Shown in pieces: positions 40,198 through 48,352 of a DNA stretch of 64,000 nucleotides (the stretch's first letter is position 1; each line of letters starts with the position of its first letter). The stretch is taken from NCBI RefSeq assembly GCF_018882465.1, contig NZ_JACVOK010000002.1:62001-126000 (forward strand), written 5' to 3'. The position numbers and the translations under genes were made by a program. Under the pieces are notes generated by a model. That model made no database searches and was not told the DNA's origin. It saw only the letters and a list, made by a program, of their open reading frames with translations. The DNA comes from Polynucleobacter sp. 73C-SIWE. Its GTDB lineage: Bacteria; Pseudomonadota; Gammaproteobacteria; Burkholderiales; Burkholderiaceae.

Positions 40198-41784
40198 CTA
40201 TAAAACCCAGAAGTGATGGGTTCCATCCTTACCCAGTTGATCGACTAAGCCAAACTCCCAATCTAAGTAAGCCTGCATTGCTGCAGGATCAACGCTAGTA
40301 CCCTCATAAGGCCGTTTATAGCGATCTAATGGTGGAGAGGCTAAGTGACTAGGTCCTTTCTCGAGGGCAAGACCGGCAGCAGTCCAGGTAGTATTGCCAC
40401 CCTCCAATACCAACACTTCAGCATTAGTAAGGGATTGAAACTCTTGTGCAACAAAAATGCTTAATTCAGTTGGGGTGCTAGTGAGTACATAGCGATCTAC
40501 TTGCGGAATCTGTTTGATTGCATCAGCTAATTGTGAGCGCAATGCATACCAGCTGCCTGGAATATGACCCTTCACGTAATTGGCGTGGGTACTGAAATCC
40601 ACCGCAATCGTATTGCTATCAGACTGAAGCCACTGCGAGACCGTGCCAGAATCCACAAATTGAACCTGGGGTAGTGTGGGTAGAGGCGCTTTCCAAATTC
40701 CTTTCTCAGTAAGATCAGAACTCTTAATGCCATCAACCACATAAACATCCCATGCCATCTGTGCCAACCAAGAGGCTGGCATATTGGCTCTGACGCTACT
40801 ACTCGGGTCTGCTAAGACAATACGGGCGCCACGCACTGGAGCGACCATCTCCGTTTCTTGCACTAGTTGGCCGCCTGGGACAGAGCGAAAGTCTGGAAGA
40901 TGACCTACTTCATATTCTTCAGGCGTACGCGTATCAAAGAAATACGTTGTGCGCTCTGATTGGAGTTTCCATTTTTCAATTTCAGCAAGGTTAGTACGTT
41001 TTACATTTGCTCTGTCGGCAACATTGCGTGACCGATCTGATGCCTCGCTTGCCGTGCTCTCACTCACTTCCTTAAATTGACGACTCTGACCTATGTCTAA
41101 TTCTTGTCCAGCAAGAGTCCAGCCAATGGTACCGTTCCGCAGTGCATTGACCTCATTCGGAATACCAGCATTAATCAAAGACTGTGTGCCAATGATGCTT
41201 CGTGTTCTGCCAGCGCAGTTCACAATGATCTTGGTTTTTGGATTAGGTGCTAGCTCAGGAACACGCAATACCAATTCTGCACCTGGAACACTAATACCAC
41301 TTGGGATACTCATGGTGTTGTATTCATCAAAGCGACGTACATCTACCACTACAACATCTTCTTGATCATCCAAGAGTTTTTTAACCTCTTGGGCTGATAG
41401 AGAGGGAGTGTGACGCTTAGATTCCACTAGCTCTCCAAAAGACTTGCTAGGTACGTTGACATCTCGGAATAATTCTCCACCAGCAGCTTTCCAGCCCTGA
41501 ACTCCACCTTCGAACACAGATACATCGGTATAGCCAAGCGCAATTAATCGCTGTGCTGCAAGGGTGGCATCACCTTCGCCATCATCGAGGGTAACGATAG
41601 GAACATTCTTTCTAGGTAGCTTGGCATAAGCATCAATCTCAATGCGGGAGAGAGGAACATTAGCGGCAAACAAAGGATGTTCTTGTGCATGAGGATCTTC
41701 CTCACGCACATCTAAAAAAGCAATCTCTTCTTTATTGAGGAGCTTATTGCGGACAAACGCATAGTGTTTAGTTGGAATACTCAT
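40198..41784 (-). CDS. Four-domain rhodanese-related protein
   Basis: A 528-residue cytosolic protein built of four rhodanese (sulfurtransferase) domains at about 10-105, 125-230, 265-350 and 365-460. Only domain 2 keeps a catalytic cysteine (Cys190 in NCAGRTRS). The equivalent loops read TLDDGEG in domain 1, ADPSSSVRA in domain 3 and TSTPTELS in domain 4, all without Cys. The C-terminus (DPAAMQAYLDWEFGLVDQLG) is a short extension. Such multi-rhodanese proteins are linked to sulfur assimilation or thiosulfate handling; the substrate is unknown. Confidence 0.88.
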   Translation of the reverse strand: MSIPTKHYAFVRNKLLNKEEIAFLDVREEDPHAQEHPLFAANVPLSRIEIDAYAKLPRKNVPIVTLDDGEGDATLAAQRLIALGYTDVSVFEGGVQGWKAAGGELFRDVNVPSKSFGELVESKRHTPSLSAQEVKKLLDDQEDVVVVDVRRFDEYNTMSIPSGISVPGAELVLRVPELAPNPKTKIIVNCAGRTRSIIGTQSLINAGIPNEVNALRNGTIGWTLAGQELDIGQSRQFKEVSESTASEASDRSRNVADRANVKRTNLAEIEKWKLQSERTTYFFDTRTPEEYEVGHLPDFRSVPGGQLVQETEMVAPVRGARIVLADPSSSVRANMPASWLAQMAWDVYVVDGIKSSDLTEKGIWKAPLPTLPQVQFVDSGTVSQWLQSDSNTIAVDFSTHANYVKGHIPGSWYALRSQLADAIKQIPQVDRYVLTSTPTELSIFVAQEFQSLTNAEVLVLEGGNTTWTAAGLALEKGPSHLASPPLDRYKRPYEGTSVDPAAMQAYLDWEFGLVDQLGKDGTHHFWVL

Positions 41785-42189
41785 ATCTTTTCTTGGTTAA
41801 TGTAAGTCGCTAATTAGGGAAGTATCTCTATCAATAATTGCAATTTCTTAAAAGTCTTTGGTGATATCGTAAGTGAGATTGGTGTAGGCGCTGAATGCAA
41901 TAGAGTAATGCACCGCATTATGAAACCGGGCATGGTCTTCAGATGCCATTTTTTGCTGCGAGTGCAGCAAAAATGGTGCTTCCTGCCTAAATGACACTCA
42001 AAAGTTCTCACATTTAGGCATAGTCAGGAGCTTGTTTGGGCATCCCTTGTAAAAGAGGGTGGAATCGGCATTGCAAGCAACCCTGTTTCTAGGCGTTATC
42101 CCTGATAAAAAGGCCATTTCCCGCTGTTTTTATGGGGATATACTGACTCCGTTGTAGGTAGGAATATTTATTTGATAACGGGAGACAAG
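41785..42189. other. Intergenic region, 405 bases, with two inverted repeats
   Basis: No convincing gene. Two hairpins occur in a row: CCATTTTTTGCTGC/GCAGCAAAAATGG (41946-41976, four-base loop, one bulged T) and GCCTAAATG/CATTTAGGC (41985-41993 and 42011-42019). The plus-strand frames 41818-41984 and 42025-42105 are open and the second reads WASLVKEGGIGIASN, faintly like the end of a LysR effector domain, so this may be decayed coding DNA. TATACT at 42139-42144 could be a -10 box for the downstream gene. Confidence 0.35.
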
Positions 42190-42378
42190 ATGTCACAACA
42201 CGATACATTGTTGGCTGCTTTTGAAACATACAAAGCTGAAAACGAAAAATTCATTGAAAAAGGCATTAAGGCATCTGCAGCACGTGCTCGTAAGGCCTTA
42301 CAAGAAATCGCCGGCGCATGCAAAGAGCGTCGCAAAGAAATTACTGCTACAAAAGAGGCAATGGAAGCTAAGAAGTAA
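42190..42378 (+). CDS. Small Lys/Ala-rich histone H1-like protein
   Basis: A 62-residue, strongly helical, charged protein (MSQHDTLLAAFETYKAENEK...KASAARARKALQEIAGACKERRKE). It looks like the short basic helical proteins conserved across Burkholderiales, often called histone H1-like, that may bind nucleic acid. I start at 42190 with GGAGA just upstream; a TTG at 42172 is in frame. It has a possible own promoter and a strong terminator, typical of a well-expressed gene. Confidence 0.75.
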   Translation: MSQHDTLLAAFETYKAENEKFIEKGIKASAARARKALQEIAGACKERRKEITATKEAMEAKK

Positions 42379-42399
42379 TTCTCAAGCAACTTCATCCGC

Positions 42400-42428
42400 A
42401 AGCCTAGCCTTCATCAGCTAGGCTTTTT
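42400..42428 (+). terminator. Terminator after H1-like gene
   Basis: AAGCCTAGC and GCTAGGCTT around an eight-base loop, followed by a T run. Confidence 0.9.
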
Positions 42429-42439
42429 CCTTATTGGCT

Positions 42440-42733
42440 TCAAATCGCTACCGCAAAGAGTGTCAACTTCATTGCATCATTGCGTATTGCAACCAAAGCT
42501 TGATACTCAGGACTATGAACCCAAGCTTTTGCATCTTCTTGGCTCGGAAAAGTAAGCTCTACGAACGCGTTAAATCTGCTGCAATTTAATTCATTCCAAA
42601 ATATCTCGGTAACACTGCCACGGTTTTGAATACGGCCCTTATAAAGCTCAACCGTTTGGCCAACTTTGCTGCGGTATAGTTCAAAGGCTTTTTGATCTGT
42701 CAATTCCATTAGCCCAATTACTTTTGCTGTCAT
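42440..42733 (-). CDS. DUF1330 domain protein
   Basis: A 97-residue ferredoxin-fold protein (ABM/DUF1330 type): AKVIGLMELTDQKAFELYRS..., RGSVTEIFWNELNCSRFNAFVELTFPSQEDAKAW and YQALVAIRNDAMKLTLFAV. The family often occurs as small oligomers of unknown role. Divergent from the cupin gene 57 bases away. Confidence 0.85.
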   Translation of the reverse strand: MTAKVIGLMELTDQKAFELYRSKVGQTVELYKGRIQNRGSVTEIFWNELNCSRFNAFVELTFPSQEDAKAWVHSPEYQALVAIRNDAMKLTLFAVAI

Positions 42734-42790
42734 ATATATTCTCTTTTAGTGATCCATAAGAGAAGTTTATATCTAAGATATAGTTCTGAA

Positions 42791-43060
42791 ATGAACAGGG
42801 CGGAATTTATTCAGATCTTGCAGCAGGAGGGTTATCCTGATCCTGTTGAAGTCAAGCAAACTCCCAATGGCTCACTAGGTGAGCACACTCATCCATTCGC
42901 AGTTAAAGCTTTAGTGATTGATGGAAGTATCGAGATTGCAATCCAAGGTAATCGCAAGACCTACTCTGCTGGAGATGTCTTTGAGCTTGAGCTTGAAGAA
43001 TCCCATTCAGAGAGCTACGGGCCTACTGGAGTGACCTATTTAGCCTCAAGAAACTACTAA
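42791..43060 (+). CDS. Cupin-domain protein
   Basis: An 89-residue single cupin barrel: GEHTHPFAVKALVIDGSIEI carries the metal-binding histidines of motif 1 (HTH), and YSAGDVFELELEESHSESYG covers motif 2 with a second His. I start at 42791; the longer reading from 42749 would take in the gap before it. The stop lies 15 bases inside the end of the convergent selD gene. Likely a small metal-binding regulator or isomerase, not specified further. Confidence 0.8.
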   Translation: MNRAEFIQILQQEGYPDPVEVKQTPNGSLGEHTHPFAVKALVIDGSIEIAIQGNRKTYSAGDVFELELEESHSESYGPTGVTYLASRNY

Positions 43061-44107
43061 AGGCTTATCTTGTCGTTTGCTCATCTGGCCAATGACACGT
43101 GCACCCAAGAAGTGATGATGACTGAAGATATCAAGCACTTCTTGAACACATTCAGGGGCACAAGAAACGAGAAGACCGCCACTCGTTTGCGGATCAGTTA
43201 ATAAGGCCAGTTGCGCTGGTGTGAAGTTTGCCGGAATGCCAACATCGGATCCATAGCTTTGCCAATTACGATCTGAAGCGCCAGTAATAACGCCATCATC
43301 CGCTAGTGCTTGAACATTGGATAGCAGGGGAACTTGGCTCCAGTCAATATGGGCAGTGCAGTTAGATCCTCTGGCGAGTTCCAGTGTATGCCCTGCTAAC
43401 CCAAATCCAGTGACATCTGTTAAGGCATGAACGCCAGAAAGCTTTGCTAAGTCGGGGCCAGCAGCATTGAGCTTAGTAGTGTTAGAAATCATTTCGCGAT
43501 AACCATCTGGACCCAGGACATCTTTTTTCAGGGCGGCAGACAGAATGCCTACACCAAGTGGCTTACCTAGTATCAACACGTCACCAGGTTTTGCGTTTGC
43601 GTTACTCTTGACACGCTTTGGATCGACTAAGCCAATGGCAACTAAACCATAAATCGGTTCAACGGAATCAATCGTATGGCCTCCCGCAATCGGAATCCCC
43701 GCACTACGGCAGGCTTCAGTACCGCCCTCCAAAATACGAGCAATTGTTTTATTGGATAAAACCTTAATGGGCATTCCAACTAAGGCCAGAGCAAACAACG
43801 GTGTGCCACCCATTGCATATATATCGCTGATTGCGTTAGTTGCAGCAATCTTGCCGAAATCAAATGGGTCATCCACAATCGGCATAAAGAAATCAGTTGT
43901 TGCTACGATCGCTTGAGACTCATTGATTTGATAAACAGCTGCATCATCAGAGGTTTCAATCCCAATCAGTAATTCTTTAGGGAATGGCAGTTGCGGAACG
44001 TTCTTAAGAATTTCAGAAAGAACACCAGGTGCAATCTTGCAGCCACAGCCACCACCATGAGAGAGGGACGTGAGACGGGGTTCATTAGCTTGAATATCTT
44101 GAGTCAT
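43046..44107 (-). CDS. selD: Selenide, water dikinase
   Basis: A 353-residue enzyme making selenophosphate from selenide and ATP. The N-terminal glycine-rich loop SHGGGCGCK carries the active residue Cys21, as Cys and not Sec. Seen also: DDAAVYQI, ATTDFFMPIVDDPFDFGKIA, AGGHTIDSVEPIYGLVAIG and ALTDVTGFGLAGH. FDH here uses Cys, and no selA, selB or mnmH is in the window, so its product most likely serves tRNA selenouridine or is used elsewhere. Confidence 0.95.
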   Translation of the reverse strand: MTQDIQANEPRLTSLSHGGGCGCKIAPGVLSEILKNVPQLPFPKELLIGIETSDDAAVYQINESQAIVATTDFFMPIVDDPFDFGKIAATNAISDIYAMGGTPLFALALVGMPIKVLSNKTIARILEGGTEACRSAGIPIAGGHTIDSVEPIYGLVAIGLVDPKRVKSNANAKPGDVLILGKPLGVGILSAALKKDVLGPDGYREMISNTTKLNAAGPDLAKLSGVHALTDVTGFGLAGHTLELARGSNCTAHIDWSQVPLLSNVQALADDGVITGASDRNWQSYGSDVGIPANFTPAQLALLTDPQTSGGLLVSCAPECVQEVLDIFSHHHFLGARVIGQMSKRQDKPLVVS

Positions 44108-44131
44108 GAAAATATTTTATCCGAAGGAGTT

Positions 44132-45427
44132 CTACCGACTGAAGCTTCTCTTGGGTGGGCTAGAGCGCTTTGCTGGAGCTTTTTTGGCTGGCGCTCGACC
44201 GGCTCCACCATTAGCGGTCTTAGGCTTTCTGGATTGCTGGTGCTGTTGACTACGCAGCTGAATGGGTTGAGCGACTGCATTGGGATCAGGTTCAAACCCT
44301 GTGATAACCTCTTGCGGTAATTTTTGCTTAATCAACTTTTCGATATCTCTGAGCATTTGATGCTCATCAATACAGACTAAAGACACAGCAACACCATTCG
44401 ATCCTGCACGCCCAGTCCGTCCAATACGATGGACATAATCTTCAGATACGTTTGGCAAGTCATAGTTCACTACATGGGGTAGCTGATCAATATCAATACC
44501 ACGTGCTGCAATATCGGTTGCTACTAATGCGGTTAACTTACCCGCCTTGAAATCAGCCAATGCTTTTGTTCTTGCTGTTTGACTCTTATTTCCATGAATG
44601 GCCATGCTAGTGATGCCATCTTTTTCCAATTGAGTTACCAGTTTGTTGGCGCCATGCTTGGTGCGAGTGAAAACTAACACTTGTTTCCAGTCATTCGATT
44701 GAATCAAATGGGCTAATAGCGGGTGCTTCTTAGTGCGATCTACCGGATGAATCAGCTGAGCAATCGCTTCGTTAGCACTATTGCTGCGAGCTACCTCAAT
44801 CAGTGCGGGTGAATTTAAGAGACCATCTGCGAGTGCTTTAATCTCAGTTGAGAAGGTGGCTGAAAACAGGAGGTTTTGACGTTGCTTAGGTAGGGCAGCC
44901 AAAATCTTTTTGATGTCTCTTAAGAAGCCCATATCGAGCATGCGATCAGCTTCATCTAAAACGAGAATTTCAATATCGTTGAGTGAGACGCATTTTTGCG
45001 ACATCAAATCAAGCAAGCGTCCTGGTGTAGCAACCAAGATATCGAGACCACCAGCGATGGCTTTAATTTGCGGATTGGCACCAACACCACCAAAAATGAC
45101 GGTGGACTTCAGGCTGGTGTATTTGCCATAGGTGACAACTGACTCTTGAACTTGGGCTGCTAGTTCACGAGTAGGAGTCAGAATGAGTACACGTAAGAGG
45201 CGTTTGCCTGAGCTTGGTTTTATAGTGCTAAGCCGCTGCAAAATGGGGAGGGTAAATCCGGCAGTTTTGCCAGTGCCGGTTTGTGCTGCGGCGAGAAGAT
45301 CGCCACCTTTCAGCACTGCAGGAATCGACTTCGCCTGAATTGGGGTGGGGCTGGTATAGCCTTCCTCAGCAATAGCGCGAAGAATAGGTTCGGATAAACC
45401 GAGGTCTGTAAATAACATAGGGGCCAA
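44132..45427 (-). CDS. rhlE: DEAD-box RNA helicase, RhlE type
   Basis: A 431-residue RNA helicase that remodels RNA duplexes. Motifs in order: Q-motif [14 protein letters not shown], Walker [76 protein letters not shown] and [10 protein letters not shown]. The C-terminal tail is basic and Ala/Lys/Pro-rich ([19 protein letters not shown]), typical of RhlE for RNA binding. Gene name is by subfamily likeness. Confidence 0.93.
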   Translation of the reverse strand: MAPMLFTDLGLSEPILRAIAEEGYTSPTPIQAKSIPAVLKGGDLLAAAQTGTGKTAGFTLPILQRLSTIKPSSGKRLLRVLILTPTRELAAQVQESVVTYGKYTSLKSTVIFGGVGANPQIKAIAGGLDILVATPGRLLDLMSQKCVSLNDIEILVLDEADRMLDMGFLRDIKKILAALPKQRQNLLFSATFSTEIKALADGLLNSPALIEVARSNSANEAIAQLIHPVDRTKKHPLLAHLIQSNDWKQVLVFTRTKHGANKLVTQLEKDGITSMAIHGNKSQTARTKALADFKAGKLTALVATDIAARGIDIDQLPHVVNYDLPNVSEDYVHRIGRTGRAGSNGVAVSLVCIDEHQMLRDIEKLIKQKLPQEVITGFEPDPNAVAQPIQLRSQQHQQSRKPKTANGGAGRAPAKKAPAKRSSPPKRSFSR

Positions 45428-45529
45428 TAAAGTATTGACCCGTATTCAATTAAACGACTATCCCGGTCAATGGGGTGGGCTGCCACGCTAGAGCGTTTGC
45501 AGTAAGAACCCTATTTTAAGTCATCTAGG

Positions 45530-45958
45530 CTAATTGGCTAAAAAGAGCCAATCTGGCAAGGCCTTGGGCTTTAGGGTGGTGGTATCAACACAAACAATAT
45601 GCAATGTGGCACTGGCTATCACTTGCATTTCTTGCTCATCGCCATTCTGAATTTTTCTCTGCGCATTTTGTTTGACTACTACCTGCGTGCGACCCCGATG
45701 CTCAATGACTTGATCAATGTATAAAAGATCATCTAAACGTCCGGGCTTATAAAAGTGCATTGTTAGTTCTCTCACTGGCAGCAAGATACCAAAGTCATTG
45801 ATGAGCTTGCTTGGGCTGAGATCACGCTGCGCCAACCATTCTGCGCGACTGCGTTCAAAGATTTCCAGATAGCGGCCATGGTAAACAAAGCCAGCAGCAT
45901 CAGTATCGGAGTAGCACACACGATGAACGTATGGAAATGCAGGGTGGCTTATAGTCAT
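45530..45958 (-). CDS. Hotdog-fold acyl-CoA thioesterase (YbgC type)
   Basis: A 142-residue 4-hydroxybenzoyl-CoA-thioesterase-like enzyme. Seen: HRVCYSDTDAAGFVYHGRYLEIFERSRAEW, where the Asp after SDTD is catalytic, and TMHFYKPGRLDDLLYIDQVI. Hydrolyses short acyl-CoA or acyl-ACP. Sixteen bases separate it from the GNAT gene on the same strand. Confidence 0.9.
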   Translation of the reverse strand: MTISHPAFPYVHRVCYSDTDAAGFVYHGRYLEIFERSRAEWLAQRDLSPSKLINDFGILLPVRELTMHFYKPGRLDDLLYIDQVIEHRGRTQVVVKQNAQRKIQNGDEQEMQVIASATLHIVCVDTTTLKPKALPDWLFLAN

Positions 45959-45974
45959 AAGAAGTGGGTGATAA

Positions 45975-46421
45975 TTAAATGGTTTTTTCTAATAAGAGAA
46001 TCATATTACGATGGGCAATTCCTGCTTCGTCGTAGATGGGCCCCTCGGCTACAAAGCCGAACTTTGCATAAAAAGGGGCTGCAGAGATTTGGGAGTGCAG
46101 CACTAGGGTTGAGACTCCTTCTGCTTTAGCCACAGTAATGAGGCTACTCAAAATCGCTGCGCCAATATGTTGATTGCGATAGGCGCTTAAGACTGCCATG
46201 CGGCCAATTTGTGCATGATGATTACCCAGTCTCACTAATCGCCCAGTGCTTACACAAAGACCATCTTGGTAGGCTAAAGCATGCTTTGCTAAAGGGTCAT
46301 GCTCGTCTAGCTCCATATTCTCTGGGACACCCTGCTCTTCGATGAATACCTTCTTTCGTATAGAGTAGGCCTCTTGGGAAGCCTCTTGCCAGGACTTAAT
46401 GAGAATTTCTAGGGTATTCAA
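45975..46421 (-). CDS. GNAT-family acetyltransferase (ElaA-like)
   Basis: A 148-residue acetyltransferase. Seen: YSIRKKVFIEEQGVPENMELDEHDP, typical of ElaA, and the acetyl-CoA-binding segment IGRMAVLSAYRNQHIGAAIL (R/Q-x-x-G-x-G/A variant), then APFYAKFGFVAEG. Substrate unknown. Likely in one transcript with the thioesterase. Confidence 0.88.
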   Translation of the reverse strand: MNTLEILIKSWQEASQEAYSIRKKVFIEEQGVPENMELDEHDPLAKHALAYQDGLCVSTGRLVRLGNHHAQIGRMAVLSAYRNQHIGAAILSSLITVAKAEGVSTLVLHSQISAAPFYAKFGFVAEGPIYDEAGIAHRNMILLLEKTI

Positions 46422-46460
46422 AGGGTTTGGTAATGAATAGTCAGTTGTAGTAGGGATATA

Positions 46461-46482
46461 GGCTTAATTTACCAAATAAGCC
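46461..46482. repeat. Short inverted repeat upstream of 46568
   Basis: GGCTTA (46461-46466) and TAAGCC (46477-46482), separated by ten bases, lie between the divergent GNAT gene and the duplicated-domain protein. Possible operator; no family match. Confidence 0.25.
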
Positions 46483-46567
46483 CAGGAAACTACATAGGTC
46501 ATGGTTACAATGATTTATGGTCCAGATTTGGGCTTAACCTCACCTACTTACTTGCTTAGGAGTTATT

Positions 46568-47149
46568 TTGAAAAAATCCTTACTTACCGGTTTATTTGCT
46601 GCAGCGGGCTTAGCTTTTGCAACTTCTGTTTTCGCTCAGGCGCCTGCAAAGATGCTGCCTTTGGCTGCTGAAGTGATTGTGCTGACTGCAACCGTTGATT
46701 CTGTTGATGTCAAAAAGCGCATCGTTGTATTAAAAGATGCAAACGGTAACACAGCACAAATGAATGTTGCTAAATCGGTCAATGATTTAGAGAAGGTAAA
46801 GAAGGGCGATATTTTTGTGGTGGAGCATGCACAAGCGATTGCTGTTGGTTTAACAGCTGCTGCTAAAGATGCTAAGCCAGGTGTTTCAGGTGTGCGTTCT
46901 GTAACAGTAGCAGGCAAAGGTTCTGCTAAGCCATTTGAAGAAACTACCGACACTATCTATGCAACAGTGAAGATTTCCACAATCGATACAAAAACACGTA
47001 TCGTTACTTTCACAATGCCAAACGGCGAGAAGCAAAAGGTTAAAGTTGATCCAGCAGTTCTCGGTCTTGAGAAATTCAAAGCTGGTGATGACGTAATCGT
47101 TGAGTTCGTTGACGATACGGCCATTGGTTTTGTAACACCTAAGAAGTAA
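46568..47149 (+). CDS. Periplasmic protein with two tandem related beta-rich domains
   Basis: A 193-residue exported protein: a Sec signal peptide (cleavage after VFAQA) and two repeated domains, about residues 35-93 and 135-190. Repeat 1 has ATVDSVDVKKRIVVLKDANG then DLEKVKKGDIFVVEHAQAIAVG; repeat 2 has ATVKISTIDTKTRIVTFTMPNG then GLEKFKAGDDVIVEFVDDTAIG. Start is a TTG with AGGAG six bases upstream. Function unknown. Confidence 0.85.
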   Translation: MKKSLLTGLFAAAGLAFATSVFAQAPAKMLPLAAEVIVLTATVDSVDVKKRIVVLKDANGNTAQMNVAKSVNDLEKVKKGDIFVVEHAQAIAVGLTAAAKDAKPGVSGVRSVTVAGKGSAKPFEETTDTIYATVKISTIDTKTRIVTFTMPNGEKQKVKVDPAVLGLEKFKAGDDVIVEFVDDTAIGFVTPKK

Positions 47150-47182
47150 TACAGCATCTCTGGCACAGTGCCAGAGGCTGGT

Positions 47183-47208
47183 AAAAAGCCCGCAGATGCG
47201 GGCTTTTT
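47183..47208. terminator. Bidirectional terminator
   Basis: AAAAAGCCCGC, loop AGAT, GCGGGCTTTTT, between the duplicated-domain gene and the convergent molbindin gene. Confidence 0.92.
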
Positions 47209-47229
47209 CTTATCGTAAAGCTTGACTAC

Positions 47230-47454
47230 TTAGGCGCTTTTAGCAACCATGACATCGGATGCCTTAATGACTGCCCAGGCTTGATCACCAACTTTGAGGT
47301 TTAATTCATCAACCGCTTCATTGGTAATGGAGGCGGTAACAATGTGGCCGCCACCAATATCCAACTTAACGTGAGAAGTGGTTTGACCCATTTTGAGTTC
47401 AACAACTTTCCCGCTCAGGGTATTGCGTGCGCTAAGTTTGACTTTCAGTTCCAT
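47230..47454 (-). CDS. mop: Molbindin, single TOBE (Mop) domain protein
   Basis: A 74-residue cytoplasmic Mop/TOBE protein (SARNTLSGKVVELKMGQTTSHVKLDIGGGHIVTASITNEAVDELNLKVGD), the classic molbindin pattern that binds molybdate or tungstate as an oligomer and buffers it in the cell. Eight bases after the receptor gene upstream on the same strand, within the oxyanion island, making a W/Mo role clear. Confidence 0.92.
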   Translation of the reverse strand: MELKVKLSARNTLSGKVVELKMGQTTSHVKLDIGGGHIVTASITNEAVDELNLKVGDQAWAVIKASDVMVAKSA

Positions 47455-47462
47455 GATTTCTC

Positions 47463-48335
47463 CTAATGAACGTACTGCTTTGCATATGCTGCATCATTAT
47501 AAAGAGGCTCTTTGTACTGAGATTTACCGTAGTTACGAATAATGGCCTGACCCTCATCTGAGGCGACAAATTGAATGAATTTGACGGCAATATCGCGATC
47601 TGAAGTCTTGCTAGAGGGGGCTGCAAGCGCATCATAGGTATTCACTAGAAACTTATCGCCCCTATAAAGAATCTGCAAATTAGGCGCCACATCTTTTTCT
47701 GCCACCCAGGTACTGCTGTCAGACATAAAATAAGCATTCTCCGCATTCGCTCTCTTGAGAGAGGCAGTCATGAAGTCATTGGTAATGATGTACCAATTAC
47801 CCTCAGGTGTAATACCTGCCTTTTTCCAGATATCCATTTCTTTTTGGTGGGTGCCTGATTTGTCACCCCTAGAAATAAACTTAGCCTGAGCTTTAGCTAT
47901 CTTAGAGTAGGCATCTGCTCCACTCGTGGCAATCTTAATATTAGCTGGATCATTTTTTGGACCAACAATATAAAACTCGTTGGAGCCAATTAATGTACGA
48001 TCGGTGGCCCAACCCTCGGCAATTGCTTTATTCACTGCCTCAGGAGCGTGCACCATGATCATATCGACTTGTTGTGTCTTTAGGAGATTCAGTGACGCTC
48101 CGCTACCAGCCTTAATCCAAATAAGACGAGCACCTTCTTTTTTATCAAAGGCTTCGCCGAGTGCTTGCAAGAGACCAAGCTCACCTGGGCTACCTGTAGC
48201 TAGCTTGAAACTTTTATTTCCTTGCCCATAAATGGCTTCAGATTTGAGTGGGTTGGTTTGTGCCATTGTGGTTTGTATCGCTACGCTAGCAATAATGCTA
48301 GTTAGCAGATATTTCCATAATCGTGAAGAGATCAT
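47463..48335 (-). CDS. Oxyanion-type ABC receptor, diverged TupA paralogue
   Basis: A 290-residue periplasmic receptor with a Sec signal (cleavage after TTMAQ). It is a paralogue of the adjacent TupA: both share FxSRGDKSGTH plus E-x-x-x-W-K-x-A-G-I and Y-F/I...STWV/GTWI-type segments. The TupA loop SSTTSTEQSGL reads ATGSPGELGLL here, so the ligand loop has changed. Substrate may be molybdate, tungstate or another anion. It sits between tupA and the molbindin gene in one transcriptional direction. Confidence 0.82.
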   Translation of the reverse strand: MISSRLWKYLLTSIIASVAIQTTMAQTNPLKSEAIYGQGNKSFKLATGSPGELGLLQALGEAFDKKEGARLIWIKAGSGASLNLLKTQQVDMIMVHAPEAVNKAIAEGWATDRTLIGSNEFYIVGPKNDPANIKIATSGADAYSKIAKAQAKFISRGDKSGTHQKEMDIWKKAGITPEGNWYIITNDFMTASLKRANAENAYFMSDSSTWVAEKDVAPNLQILYRGDKFLVNTYDALAAPSSKTSDRDIAVKFIQFVASDEGQAIIRNYGKSQYKEPLYNDAAYAKQYVH

Positions 48336-48352
48336 TTTATTTAGCTATCCAA

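Noticed and set aside
41814-42011. A 65-residue minus-strand frame in the gap before the rhodanese gene
   Set aside because: It needs a GTG start inside a hairpin arm, is Cys/His/Lys-rich with no domain pattern, and runs through both inverted repeats.
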